The notes under the pieces are model-generated. The model had not been told where the DNA came from. It saw nothing but the letters and a program-made list of their open reading frames with translations, and made no database searches. The position numbers and the translations under genes are program-made. DNA of 64,000 nucleotides from Cydia pomonella (lineage: Eukaryota > Arthropoda > Insecta > Lepidoptera > Tortricidae). Below are positions 30,416 to 41,934 of this stretch, piece after piece. The stretch is from the NCBI RefSeq assembly GCF_033807575.1, contig NC_084727.1:1054001-1118000 (forward strand), read 5' to 3'. The number at the start of each line of letters is the position of its first letter. The stretch's first letter is position 1.

Positions 30416-31599
30416 GTCAGTTATTTAATCAAGTGAAGTTTTTCTACTATAGTGAGATTATTCTAACATCACATATTTGACACATGACAGCACCCATATA
30501 ATGTAAATGTGTATGATCCATTCACATAATTAAAAACAAAACCACGCAATTATAATATGTCTTTCGTTACCACTTAAACTACACTCACTTTTTGAATGTA
30601 ATTATGCTTATAGTTATTTTTTTCGCATCGTATATCTGAAGTATTTAACAATAATAAATCACTGCACAGTCGTTTACGTCCTAAGGGTCTTTTTTTTTAA
30701 AACCAGCGTTGTGGTCAAATCATTTTTTCCGATTCGGGTAACATATTCGTAAGTTAAAAATAATCGATAAAATCGATATATTTATAACCTACACAAAATA
30801 CAAAAATAAGGTATTACAACTAAGAAAACATTAACTTAGATACTTTTAAAAATCCATTATAATAATAGATCTTTACCGTACGATTTGCAAATAATATGTC
30901 GATTTCTGAGCGGATCAAATTTGACGTCAAAATCATTCGTTTGTCAAATGTCAAATGCGCAGTCTGTCGAAGTTTCTCCGCGTTACTGTGCGCATATTCC
31001 GTTTCTTTTCGTATTTTTCACCTGGCTTTATTTTTGGATTCTTCTCTTTCACATCTGGTTACCTTGGCTCGTATTTTTGGACTTTGACTTTGCTTGTATT
31101 TGAATTTAGTTGACTTTGGACCTAAAAATGCCTGATTTTGCTAATACTAAGTAGTCACTAGCAGTATAATTTGCATCTATGACTGCTGTGCAGGTTCCTA
31201 ATATTGACTTTTTATAAAGGTAATCGATTCGATCTCACAAATCGTAACTGTAATCGATCCGATTTCTGGATTTGACATATTATGTTGTCTTAGCCACATC
31301 ACTTCAAACATAAATGTCATGTGTCAAATATGTGATGTTAGAATAATCTCACTATAGTACAATATACACCGTGTTTTTATTTTAGTTCCGCCTATTTCAT
31401 GGGTGCAATCTTGAGCTTAAATTTATACAATACTAATCCTCTTTGCACAACCTCTGAATAAATGTACATGAAACACATATACGCGACGTAAGCATTTCTT
31501 TTTAACTTTAATTATTTTTTATGTCATTTTGAATAGTATGACATGGTATCAGATTGCCATAGACGTAATTGACACAAACTATGTTTCCACAGTTCCACA

Positions 31600-31680
31600 C
31601 TAAAACATCGGACAGACAGACGGACATGACGAATCTATAAGGGTTCCGTTTTTTGCCATTTGGCTACGGAACCCTAAAAA
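31600..31680 (+). mobile_element. 3' end of the GACGGACATGACG dispersed element
   Basis: CAGACAGACGGACATGACG ... CATTTGGCTACGGAACCC, near-identical to 2043-2115. Confidence 0.7.
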
Positions 31681-32185
31681 CTATCCTTAATGCAGTTACA
31701 TATTTCCTCTGGAATATTTTTTTCTCCGAAATAATTCAAAATAAAAATATTTACTACAAATTATTACTTAAAAAGCAAAATACGTCGTGTTTTTATTGAA
31801 TCAAATAATTTAAATATTTTATGTTTTTTTATTCTTATAAAAAGTAATTAAATGTTGCATATAGCGTTGTTGTAACACGGGCATTACATTTTATTCAACC
31901 AAAAAATTGACAACTTTGACATATCAATGTCATTTCGAACATCAATCGTCCGAGATAGTACTTATGTTTAGTAATAAATGTATACACTCGTACAAAACAC
32001 TAATCAATATGTAAACAGGCCCTAAGGCAAGTGTTTACGCTCGTAAGGGCCTTATAAGATAAAAATAAATTATTGATTATCTCCGAAATGGAGTTAATTA
32101 GAATACCGGTGTCTTTAAGAAAGTTACTTAATTTAAGCTCAGGAGGGCCTTTAGTCCGGGTCTGCCTAAAACGTAGTCTGACGCA

Positions 32186-32460
32186 GAATATGGTCGCTAA
32201 TTTCGTATTGCCGGCGACTGTCCGTCTGGTCCAGCGGGTTAAGACGCGGACTGCTAACGGACTGGTGTTACGGGTTCGAATCTCGCCCGGTGACTAACTT
32301 TTGTTTTTTTTTATATGTTCAAGTATATATATAATTTTTAAATGTTTATTGTTTTAGACAAGTTTAATTTAGTAAAAAAATGTAGTTAAGATTATCACCT
32401 ATACACCACCATATTACAATAAATAGTTATAACCGAGCAAAGCTCGGTCGCCCAGGTACT
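32186..32460 (+). mobile_element. SINE family B (tRNA-Ser-like head), copy 1
   Basis: The head carries a pol III box A-like TGGTCCAGCGGGTTAAGACG, an anticodon-like GGACTGCTAAC loop and box B GGTTCGAATCT. The body ends AAAGCTCGGTCGCCCAGGTACT. Copies at 44337-44613 and 63288-63511 are inverted. It is a SINE and not a functional tRNA gene, because the acceptor stem does not pair and it continues into a shared body. Confidence 0.75.
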
Positions 32461-32464
32461 GTTT

Positions 32465-32532
32465 TTTTAATACGTCATAAATGGTACGGAACCCTTCATG
32501 GGCGAGTCCGACTCGCACTTGGCCGCTTTTTT
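32465..32532 (-). mobile_element. 5' end of the dispersed CGGACTCGC element, inverted
   Basis: GGCGAGTCCGACTCGCACTT GGCCGC is the complement of the left end of 783-2115. Confidence 0.65.
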
Positions 32533-32985
32533 ATTTTTATCTGATAGGCCTGTTTACATATTGATTAGTGTTTAGTACGAGTTTATACATTTGCTTAAGT
32601 ACTATCTCGGACGATCGATGTTCGAAATGACATTGATATGTCACAGTTTTCAATTATTTGGTTGAGTTAAATGTAATGCCCGTGTTACAACAACGCCATA
32701 TGTAACGTTATAATTACTTCTTACGAAAAATAATAAAAAATAAAAGTTTTTATTTTTAAAAGTCTATGCCCCATCAGTTTCCTTAAACGGAGTTAAAAAA
32801 GACACCTTTGTATATACTAATTGTGATTCTGAGTAGGAAAAATCTAAAATTTCTCGAAATACTAAGAACATAAACATACAACAATAAAGAAAAATGTCTA
32901 TCTGTGATATACAACACCGGTAAGGTTTCTTGGCAAAGTCGGTTATTAATAAATTTTTGGTACAAGCTTATATCGGTGATAGTAC

Positions 32986-33348
32986 TTTTTTTTTTTTATA
33001 CTTCGTCGGTGGCAAACAAGCATACGGCCTGCCTGATGGTAAGCAGTATCCGTAGCCTATGTACGCCTGCAACTCCAGATGAGTTACATGCGCGTTGCCG
33101 ACCCTAACCCCCTCCCACCCCCGTTGAGCTCTGGCAACCTTACTCACCGGCAGGAACACAACACTATGAGTAGGGTCTAGTGTTATTTGGCTGCGATTTT
33201 CTGTAAGGTGGAGGTACTTCCCCAGTTGGGCTCTGCTCTAGATTTGGAATGACATCCGCTGTGCTGTGCCCTACCACACAGAGCGAGATGACATTCACAA
33301 TGCCCATACCTCTCTTGTGGACGTAGTTTAAGGACATACCCGGGTCCA
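32986..33348 (-). mobile_element. SINE family A, copy 3
   Basis: Poly(T), TTCGTCGGTGGCAAACAAGC, through to AAGGACATACCCGGGTCC. Full length. Confidence 0.8.
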
Positions 33349-33644
33349 CTTTTCTTTCCACACGCAACTAATACTCATCAAGACAGTTCTAAAAACCCGG
33401 AATTAGGTTGCGTTGTTTTATCACAGTTCCTACGGCCACCTCCTGTCTCCATCATCAGATCAACTCGATGGTACCATAATATTGCATTGTCATTCGACTT
33501 ACATATGTATGCAAATTTTCAGCTTCATCGGAAACCGGGAAGTGGGTCAAATTTAACTTGCAAGATTTGATTACAGACCGACAGACAGACAACGGGACAA
33601 GTGAAACTAAATAAAAGCTTGAAATAACGAACGTTCGGTGACAG

Positions 33645-33791
33645 GTCAAATGCCGCCCGGCGGGCTGCCCAACCCGGCCGGCATGGGCATGAGCGCGCCG
33701 CTGGCCGGCATGGGCATGGCGCCCGGCATGATGCAGCCGCCCGGCGCGCTGCCGCCCTTCATGACGCAGCCTCCGCCCTGGCTTAAAGATG
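33645..33791 (+). CDS. TCERG1: TCERG1 exon 4 (Met/Pro/Gly-rich linker)
   Basis: 147 nt, acceptor GGTGACAG, donor GTAACT, phase 1 in and out. Encodes GQMPPGGLPNPAGMGMSAPL, then AGMGMAPGMMQPPG, ending TQPPPWLKDG. It matches the Met/Pro/Gly-rich composition of the region between WW1 and WW2 in TCERG1. Symmetric phase means it can be skipped without a frame change. Confidence 0.8.
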
Positions 33792-33859
33792 GTAACTCCC
33801 ACACATCCCACACTTCACTATGGGACTCTCTCTGGTCGCATAACAACTTTTGTCATAAC

Positions 33860-34198
33860 CAAGGCTCGGAAACCGGTTAAATTTCCAAACCGTTATCATG
33901 TACTTGGCGCAAAACCTTTTTATTTCGGTTTCGCTCGAAAAACCGTTATTTTTAAACCGGTTTTTATGAGAACAGTCCTTGTTAAATTAACCGGTTTAGA
34001 ACAATAAAAACCGGTTGTTTCCTATGTCAGCGTCTATAGTTACGTGGCACACCACCAGGTCGACCAGCCGTTGTTGCACTCGTCAAATAAACCGGTTTTT
34101 TTAGGTTGCAATAAAGTTCTTAAAACGTTCGCGTTCTTATAAAAGTTCGGAGGAAAACCAATATAAACCGGTATTTAAAAAACCGGTTCCGAGCCTTG
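33860..34198 (+). mobile_element. hAT-type MITE (AACCGGTT family), complete copy
   Basis: Ends CAAGGCTCGGAAACCGGTT and AACCGGTTCCGAGCCTTG with 8-bp duplication GTCATAAC at 33852-33859 and 34199-34206. Confidence 0.85.
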
Positions 34199-34610
34199 GT
34201 CATAACCATACATCGGGGTTTTTGGTGCAGGAATGTTTTCATGCACCAAAAACCCCTAATATATGTATAAATAATTACCAAACTATGAATTGAAAAATAG
34301 ACAGTAAGCTCCAAATGCACTTAGAAATATTAAAATAGTAAACCTCAAGCGCGCTCAAACAGACTAGACGTGTCGCAGAATTTATTTAAAATTGAATAAA
34401 CTACAAACAAGTGAAACAGTACCGTGTGTTAAATACATAAGACCTCATTTGCAACATCCATAAAAGTGGTGTAACGCCTTTTTAACAGTGCGCGACTATC
34501 ACTAATCACCTGGAGGAAAGAGGACGGTCGCTATTTTTTAACTCCCTCTAGCATCAACCGCTGCGCGTAAGTGCATAACAATAATAAACCATAAGCTTAA
34601 ACAATTAAAA

Positions 34611-35336
34611 ATGGGTTCACAACCGGACCTTTCGAACCTTTCGAATATGAAACAAGCAGACGCTACAGACATGCAAGTCACACTGCGAAAACGTAAACAG
34701 CCGCCAGGGCCGGACTGTACTTGCACAAACGAATTAACATCTTTTAGAGAAGAAATGACATCATTGTTCAAGGCTTTTACTGAAAATCAAAAACAATTCT
34801 TAAACACACTGCATGAGGACATGACCCAAATAAAAGCAAAAATTGACAATTTACAACAAACAACAGAAAGTCTCGTTGCGGACAACAACGAAATTAAACA
34901 AGAGATTTCACAACTTAAACAGCACTCTTCTACGACAGATGAAAAAGTTAAGAGCTTACAGAATGACATCAATACCCTCAAAAGAAACACTTCTTGTGAC
35001 ATCAAAAATACGCGCTCCTACGACGATGAAACATTAATTAGGGAGATCAATGAACGCACTAACAGAGCAAAAAATATAATAATTTACGGGATAGCTGAAC
35101 TAGAAGAGGGAAATGCAGAAGAAAAGCAGAAGCATGACGAAAACGAAGTTCTTAGTCTAACTGGATCTATCATGGATGGCATGCCAGCTCCGCAAAAGAT
35201 CCTGCGACTGGGGAAATTTAACTCAACAAAAATCCGACCCCTTAAAGTTTATTTCGATAGCGTACAAATACCAAAACAATTGATGCGAAATAGGAATAAA
35301 ATCGAGAATAAGAAATTAAAATCTACACTGATCTAA
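34611..35336 (+). CDS. LINE ORF1 protein (coiled coil plus RRM-like), frameshifted end
   Basis: 241 aa from ATG 34611. Residues ~45-140 form a long Glu/Lys/Gln/Leu coiled coil (SFREEMTSLFKAFTENQKQF and on). A segment KNIIIYGIAELEEGN resembles the RRM-like start of LINE ORF1 proteins. The frame is lost near 35325: the other frame continues DLTPIQQNHLKLLRQELSS to PPKNSNP and a stop near 35480. ORF1 proteins bind the element's RNA as a chaperone. Not functional as read. Confidence 0.75.
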   Translation: MGSQPDLSNLSNMKQADATDMQVTLRKRKQPPGPDCTCTNELTSFREEMTSLFKAFTENQKQFLNTLHEDMTQIKAKIDNLQQTTESLVADNNEIKQEISQLKQHSSTTDEKVKSLQNDINTLKRNTSCDIKNTRSYDDETLIREINERTNRAKNIIIYGIAELEEGNAEEKQKHDENEVLSLTGSIMDGMPAPQKILRLGKFNSTKIRPLKVYFDSVQIPKQLMRNRNKIENKKLKSTLI

Positions 35337-35527
35337 CACCCATCCAGCAGAACCATCTCAAACTACTACGTCAAGAGCTTAGTAGCAGACAAGAGAATGG
35401 GGAAAATGATATAACCATAAAATACATAAATGGCATTCCCAAAATAGTTTCAACTATGCCACCAAAAAACTCCAACCCATAAAAAATCACAGTGACCAAC
35501 CTCATCAAGACCATGCCAGTATAACAC

Positions 35528-36237
35528 ATGAACTTCCATGCTCATATGCGAAATCGCTTAACATATTTTACACCAACATACGGAGCATCGTCAAGCCGGG
35601 AAAACTCGACGAATTGAAATGTGTTATTCACTCTACACCATACAAGCTACACTTAATAATATTAACGGAGACATGGATAAAATCAGAAGAAGAGAAAGCA
35701 TATATACAAATTCCCAATTATCATCACTACTCAAATCTTAGAACGGATGCTAGAGGTGGAGGAGTTTCCATATTTTGTTCATGACGATCTAAACATAATA
35801 GTTTGATGGAATCTTATACTAACGGCAACAACTACTTATGGATACACATTGACAAGCTTAATCTGGATATTGGTGTCATATATAAACCCGGAGATACCAG
35901 CATCAGCAGTTTTTTGGAAGATTTTGAACCAAACTTGCAAAGGAACAGGCGAGCAGTAGTACTTGGAGACTTCAATTTGAATCTTTTATCACCAGATAGA
36001 AATACAGAGAAATACACGGAAATGTTACAGGAATGTGGATTTTCTATACTCAACAACATCGACGTAAACTATTCAACCCGGAAATCTGCGACAACAAACA
36101 GCATACTAGACCATGTTATAACTAATCTAACAGACAATAATTTTCATATCTCTCTTTTAGACTCTGCACTTTCTGATCACGTACAAATATTTATTAATAT
36201 TGAAAAATTGAAACTGAAAAAAAAAACAACGTGTTAA
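35528..36237 (+). pseudogene. LINE ORF2 endonuclease domain, disrupted
   Basis: AP-endonuclease-like motifs are visible: TNIRSI, LTETW, then GDFNLNLL, and SALSDHV. A TGA at 35782 (a nearby frame reads SIFVHDDLNIIV instead) and a frame change in the A-run near 36220 separate it from the reverse transcriptase. The domain would nick target DNA for target-primed reverse transcription. Confidence 0.75.
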
Positions 36238-36262
36238 ATACGAAGCGATTGACTATAAAACC

Positions 36263-38371
36263 TTGCATAACTTAGCTGAATCCCAGAACTTCTATTCCAA
36301 AAATAACAGTTATAATGAATTAGATTCCATAATTAAAAATTGCATAACAAATAGTACTGTATCAAAAACTAAAGTTCTTAATTTACCTCGCAGTGACTGG
36401 ATTAATAAAAACATTATTAATAACATAAACTACAGAAATCAACTCTGGAAATCATTAAAAGACAACCCAAAAAATACTGATATCAAAGAAAGCTTCATCA
36501 AACAAAGAAATAAGACTACACAATTAATAGCAAACACAAAGAACATATACTACTCTGAAAAATTTTCCAATTGCAAAAATGATCCGAAAAGAACCTGGGC
36601 ACTAGTAAATGAACTATCCTGTAATAAAAATAGACACGAGCGAAATCCTCCTAAACTAATAAATAACTCTGTAACTATTACCGACGGCGCAGTAGTATGT
36701 GAGGTTTTCAACGACTTCTTTATAAATATAGGTCCTGATTTGGCACGGCAAATACCGCAACAATACCGGAACAACTTAACACCTAATTTCGAATATTCAC
36801 CATCAACTTCTGATCAATTATCAAATCTAACTCTGTGCTCGGAAGACGAAATTTCTAAAATAATAGATTCTCTAGATAGCAACTCCAGTGTAGGCCTTGA
36901 TGGCATCAGTACGAAGTGCTTAAAATGTATAAAACATCACATTACTCCACAACTCACCAACTGCATAAATGAATGTTTAGAAAAGGGTATCTTTCCTAAT
37001 GAATTAAAACTTGCTAAAGTCAGCCCAATCTACAAATCTGGCCCTAAAACTGATCCTGGTAACTACCGGCCTATATCGGTTTTACCAGTGATTTCCAAAG
37101 TGTTCGAAAAGGTTCTTCACAACCGCCTTGATAACTATCTAACAAAAACAGGGTACCTTTTTGAACGTCAATACGGTTTCCGCACTAAATCAAACACATT
37201 ATCAGCCACTATAGATTTAATAACCAAAATTAGATCATCAATTGATGCAAAAAATTTAGTCCTTGGCATATTTATTGACCTAAAGAAAGCTTTTGATACC
37301 GTAAGTCACTCAATTCTTCTAAACAAACTTACTAGCATCGGAATAGTGGGCAATGCACATAAAATACTTACGTCTTATCTCTCAAATCGGTATCAAGTAG
37401 TTAAGATAGGCAAATACCAAAGTACAGCTAAACTCATAACGTGTGGCGTCCCACAGGGATCGATATTGGGTCCACTTCTCTTCAATATTTATATTAATAA
37501 CATAAGTAAGCTTAATCTACACGGTGAGATATCCCTATATGCAGATGACACAAGTATTTTTTATTATGGGAACTCAATAACTGACATCGTTAAATTGGCT
37601 CAGCAAGACCTCGACATTTTACATGAATGGTTCCAATACAATCTGCTTACAATCAACGCATCGAAAACATCGTACATAATATTCAAATCTAAAAACAAAA
37701 AATATCCTACTTTTAATCCATTAACTGTCAACAACATCCTAATCAACCAATCATCACAAGAAAAGTACCTCGGTCTTACATTAGATGATGGCCTAACGTG
37801 GAATGCCCACTTAAAACAAATAAAGTCCAAGTTGTATTCTATTCTGGCTTCCATTAGAAATACTGTAAAGTGCATTCCTCATCAGGTACGCTATAATATA
37901 TACAACGCACTGATAAAATCCCGAATAAACTATCTTATCGAAATTTGGGGCAGTGCCTGCAAAACTAGTCTTAAAGAAATCCAAATTGTCCAAAATAAAA
38001 TAATAAAAAAACTCTTTCATCTAGATCGCCTAACACCTACAACAACAGTCTACTCTAAAACTAAGCTAATGAGCATTAACCAACTCTATTTTTACAACAC
38101 CATTATACTAATAAGAAACATACACCACAAAAAAATACACAGTCAAATCTCGTTTAAAACAAAAAAAGAAAGTGGACAAAAAATTCTCCGAAGTGCAAAT
38201 AATTTATGCCTAACTTTATCGCGAACTAAAAACTTTGGTACTAAAAGTATAACATGTCAAGGTGCACGTATGTACAATGAACTTCCGAAGAATATTAAAG
38301 ACGCGCCAAGCTTTTCAATATTTAAAAATAAATTAAAATCCCATATACTCTCTGAAATCCCGGTTATCTAA
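36263..38371 (+). pseudogene. LINE ORF2 reverse transcriptase
   Basis: Long open stretch with the RT signature blocks in order: PIYKSGPKTDPGNYRPISVL, FIDLKKAFDTVSHSIL, GVPQGSILGPLLFNIYINNI, and the catalytic YADDTSIF (YADD at 37538-37549). It ends with a basic C terminus. It is joined to the endonuclease only across a frameshift, so it is scored as part of a defective ORF2. Confidence 0.85.
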
Positions 38372-38939
38372 ATGCGGCCCTGGCAAACACGACGTCTTAT
38401 CGCGAGCTTATAGTCACCGGCCGGTCGCCCAGTGCCATTGCGAATAACATTTTAATATTTTGTATAGTTCTACCTACCATAATGTATAAAAAAATATATA
38501 TACTATCTAAGTACATAAAAAAATAGGAAAACATGTTAATGTGATTTTTATTGTCTGTTAGTTGATGGGGTTAATATACTTAACTAACTATCACTCAATA
38601 GGTACTTTTAATTTAAGTTCTTAGTTAACTTTGTTTTATTTTATTGCTTTTCCTGCTGCAACTATATACCTAAGCCATGTACGCTCACGAATCGTCATAA
38701 CTATTTATTGTGTCTAATATTGTAAACAACCTACTCATTAAGTGAAATGTAAATTTCTTTTGAGTAAAATAAATGTCTTTAACCAGAAAATGTTTTTTGG
38801 CTAGATCAAAACATTCCCGCACCAAAAACCCCAATGTATGGTCATAACACTTAATGCATAAAATTGTAAGTCATAAAAAGTTAGTCATAATTATTTCTGA
38901 GCATAACTGGCTTTTTGTCATCATTTTAATAGTTATTCA

Positions 38940-39143
38940 CAGGGATCGGAACCGGTTTTTTGCAAAAACAACGAAATAACCATATATTTCGGTTTATTTT
39001 ATACTCAAAATGTAGGACTCGGTTGTGTTTTTAGATAACGACTTCGTATTATTAGATTGCCCAATTAGGAATGAAATAATTAACAAAGAACGAAAAAATA
39101 CCGTTTTCGTTCCCATACAAAAAATACCGGTTTCCGATCCCTG
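38940..39143 (+). mobile_element. hAT-type MITE (CAGGGATCGGAACCGG family), copy 1
   Basis: Ends CAGGGATCGGAACCGG and CCGGTTTCCGATCCCTG with 8-bp duplication GTTATTCA on both sides. Other copies at 47333-47538 and 48772-48975. Confidence 0.85.
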
Positions 39144-39361
39144 GTTATTCATTTAATTCGCATAAAATTTCGCTTAGGTATGCACAAAAAAAATATGACA
39201 ACTGCTATGTATGTCATCAAATATAATGGCTGAAAATGTATGACACAATATAATATGACTGTTCATTCATGTCGCAATGATGATTATGACACAAGTTGTT
39301 ATGCGTATCAAAAATATGACTTAAACTTTCATGCAACCCAATATGGACCCCATAAAAAAAA

Positions 39362-39614
39362 AAAATTATAGAACATTATTACACAAATTGACTAAGTCCC
39401 ACCGTAAGCTCAATAAGGCTTGTGTTGAGGGTACTTAGACAACGATATATATAATATATAAATATTTATAAATACTTAAATACATAGAAAACATCCATGA
39501 CTCAGGAACAAATATCCATGCTCATCACACGAATAAATGCCCTTACCAGGATTTGAACCCGGGACCATCGGCTTCGTAGGCAGGGTCACTACCCACTAGG
39601 CCAAACTGGTCGTC
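39362..39614 (-). mobile_element. SINE family C (tRNA-Arg-like head), copy 1
   Basis: The minus strand starts with a tRNA-like head (GGCCTAGTGGGTAGTGACCC, anticodon-like CTACGAAG, box B GGGTTCAAATCC) and continues to GTGTAATAATGTTC. Copy 2 at 47880-48143. Confidence 0.8.
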
Positions 39615-39889
39615 ACCAAGGTGGTCATAACCAAGTACACATACACATCCCACTACTGCACAGAGGCTTTCTCTAATTTTATGAGCAATTTTGGTCTAGT
39701 TACACTTGTGTGGCAATATATTTATGACTGAAATGTCTTCACGTGATATATTTTTTACAGTACATATGGTGCTGCTTTAAAACGTTGTACAGTCAGCGTC
39801 AGTGTTTTTTTTTTGCTGTTACTAACAAAATTTATGGATCCTATCGGTCTGAAATAAATGATTTTTATTTTTATTTATTTTTTGTAGCA

Positions 39890-39975
39890 GTCAAAGTGGC
39901 CAAATAGTTCGGTACACCATACTAAATATATGGTGTACCGAACTATTTGGCTACTTTGGTTGCTACAAAGTATTT
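39890..39975. repeat. Palindrome CGGTACACCATACTAAATAT
   Basis: Two inverted ~40-bp arms containing GCCAAATAGTTCGGTACACC and its complement. A single arm is present at 26005-26050. Confidence 0.75.
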
Positions 39976-40086
39976 GACGCTGACTGTACGATACACGTGC
40001 GAATAGATAATTCCCAACCCGGGTCGATTTAAAACCTGAATTACAGTCATGAATATAGTCTCTCCTTGTTACTGGTTTTTGATGGA

Positions 40087-40430
40087 TTTTTTTTATACTA
40101 CGTCGGTGGCAAACAAGCATACGGCCCGCCTGATGGTAAGCAGACTCAGTAGCATATGTACGCCTGCAACTCCAGAGGAGTTACATACACGTTGCCGACT
40201 CTAACACTGCACCCTCGTTGAGCTCTGGCAACCTTACTCACCGGCAGGAACACAACACTATGAGTAGGGTCCAGTCTAGTGTTATTTGGCTGAGCTTTTC
40301 TGTAAGGTACTTCCCCAGTTGGGCTCTGCTCTAGATCTGGAATGACATTCGCTGGCTGTGCCCTACCACACAAAGCGAGATGACATTCACAATGCCCATA
40401 CCTCTCTTGGTTTAAGGACGTACCCGGGCT
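40087..40430 (-). mobile_element. SINE family A, copy 4, adjoining exon 5
   Basis: TTTTTATACTACGTCGGTGG to GGACGTACCCGGGCT. Ends 22 bp upstream of exon 5, so the branch point of intron 4 may lie in or next to it. Confidence 0.8.
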
Positions 40431-40452
40431 AACAAAGACGTGTTGTCCCCAG

Positions 40453-40548
40453 GAGGCAAGCCGGACAGCAAGCCCGAGGCGCGCAGCCCCAGCGAGCGCG
40501 GCGAGTCCCCGCCCGGCGAGCGCTCGCCCGCCCTGCAGCCGCCCAACG
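40453..40548 (+). CDS. TCERG1: TCERG1 exon 5 (Lys/Glu/Ser/Pro-rich)
   Basis: 96 nt, acceptor TTGTCCCCAG, donor GTCAAT, phase 1 in and out. Encodes GGKPDSKPEARSPSERGES, then PPGERSPALQPPNG, a charged, disordered linker. It has no domain of its own; it is placed in the gene by its phase, its GC-rich composition and its flanking splice sites. The symmetric phase would allow skipping. Confidence 0.7.
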
Positions 40549-40601
40549 GTCAATATACAAGCTTTTATTTCTTATTGCAAACCATGGTGCATATGTTGTT
40601 A

Positions 40602-41140
40602 GGGGGCGTCCACAAATTACGTAACGCAAAATTCCTAATTTTTTGACCCCCCCCCCCTCATGTAACAGGACCGGCACGCTTATCTGGGGACCCCCCCCCC
40701 CCCTTCAATTCCGTTACGTAACAAGTGCTTTGTAAAAATCTTTAGGATAATATTCAGAAAAGAAAGACAGGTGGTAGTATAGATACTTTTTAACCAAAAA
40801 TCTGTCTGTTGTAATAAATCATTAAACTGTGGTTTCAAGGAATCAAGAAATTTAATCATCTATGAACGGCTTTTGGTTCCATTTCTTAATAAATTCTATT
40901 AAAGGTAAATCAGAATCGCTTTCACAATCGGTATCGGCTTCGGCGGCGATCCCATCTTCTGTGGCAAATATTTTATAATAATACATAAAAAAACACAATT
41001 TTTTTTTAATGTATTATTATAAAATCGTGCGTGACGTAACGCAAACCTTGACCCCCCCCTCCCCAACGTAACAGGACCGTAACGCTTGGCCTAACCCCCC
41101 CCCCCTCCAATTTGCGTTACGTAATTTGTGGACGCCCCCT
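40602..41140. mobile_element. MITE with GGGGGCGTCCACAAATTACG ends
   Basis: The left end GGGGGCGTCCACAAATTACG is complemented at the right (CGTAATTTGTGGACGCCCCC); both ends carry C-runs and AACGTAACAGGACCG-like phrases. Flanked by TTA on both sides. Confidence 0.8.
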
Positions 41141-41377
41141 TACCAAAGATTAAACTATCACATGGACCCTGACGGGGTCTAGCAAGTATATTCTTAAAAA
41201 TAATTCTTAAAGCTAGTTCTTCAAACAAATGTTATGGGGTGATAACAATTCTTTATCCGGGGCCGGCTGAACCAGCTCAAATTGGTTGATAATTGAAGGT
41301 GCAAATGGAGATTAAGTGAAACGAAACATTACTGAAGATGGGCGTAGGCAGGTACAGGCAGGGGGGGAGTCCCCCCC

Positions 41378-41934
41378 TTTTTTAATATTACGTCGGTGGC
41401 AAACAAGCATACGGCCTGCCTGATGGTAGATAGATAGATAGATAGATAAAATCTTTATTCAACCACAACTTACATACTTTGTGACACAAACAAATAACAA
41501 GAGAAAAAGAAAATTGACAAGAGACAAAGAAAAAGTAACATACAATTTGACACTAATATCAATAATTACGTCAATAATCAAATGTATTACGTGTCTTATT
41601 TTTAGATTAATAGAGATATTAGTAGATGGTAAGCAGTCTCCGTAGCCTATGTACACCTGCAACTCCAGAGGAGTTACATGCGCGTTGCCGATCTTAACCC
41701 CACCCCCCTCGTTGAGCTCTAGCAACCTTACTCACCGGCAGTAACACAACACTATGAGTAGGGTCAAGTGTTATTTGGCTGCGGTTTCCTGTAAGGTGAG
41801 GTACTTCCCCAGTTGGGCTCTGCTCTAGATCTGGAATGACATCTGCTGTGCTGTGCCCTACCACACAAGGCCAGATGACGTTCACAATGCCCATACCTCT
41901 CTTTTGGACGTAGTTTAAGGACATACCCAGGTCC
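41378..41934 (-). mobile_element. SINE family A, copy 5, split by an insertion
   Basis: The SINE is interrupted at GATGGTA by a 41430-41630 segment bounded by GATGGTA on both sides (7-bp target duplication). Confidence 0.8.
41430..41630 (-). mobile_element. Insertion with (TATC)n tail inside SINE A
   Basis: GATA repeats at the left, then AAAATCTTTATTCAACCACA. In antisense this is a retroposed 3' end with AATAAA-like sequence and a (TATC)n tail. It is nested in the SINE with a 7-bp duplication. Confidence 0.65.

Larger units (their letters stand above)
30416..33644 (+). other. TCERG1: TCERG1 intron 3
   Basis: 3.2 kb. Holds a MITE-type repeat beginning ACACCGTGTTTTTATT (31367 on), the 3' end of the GACGGACATGACG element (31600-31680), SINE B (32186-32460), the antisense 5' end of that dispersed element (32465-32532) and SINE A (32986-33348). 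30416-31366 shows nothing I can name; ORFs at 30885-31103 look like chance. Confidence 0.65.
34340..38790 (+). mobile_element. CR1/Jockey-type LINE, nearly full length, ORFs broken
   Basis: ORF1 (34611-35336), then ORF2 with an endonuclease part (about 35528-36237) and a reverse-transcriptase part (36263-38371), followed by a 3' UTR with AATAAATGTC near 38770. ORF1 and ORF2 both carry frameshifts or stops, so the copy looks young but dead. It lies between inverted copies of a GGGGTTTTTGGTGC sequence at 34215-34250 and 38818-38850. Clade is inferred from general motifs. Confidence 0.8.
33792..40452 (+). other. TCERG1: TCERG1 intron 4
   Basis: 6.7 kb. Contains a complete hAT-type MITE (33860-34198), a ~4.4-kb LINE (about 34340-38790) flanked by inverted GGGGTTTTTGGTGC repeats, a second hAT-type MITE (38940-39143), SINE C (39362-39614), a palindrome (39890-39975) and SINE A (40087-40430), which ends 22 bp before exon 5. 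Confidence 0.75.

Noticed and set aside
32200..32296. Functional tRNA-Ser gene
   Set aside because: Box A and box B are present, but the ends do not pair and the same sequence recurs as the head of an interspersed repeat (SINE B). The tRNA-like sequences at 39541-39614, 48075-48143 and 62820-62894 were set aside for the same reason.
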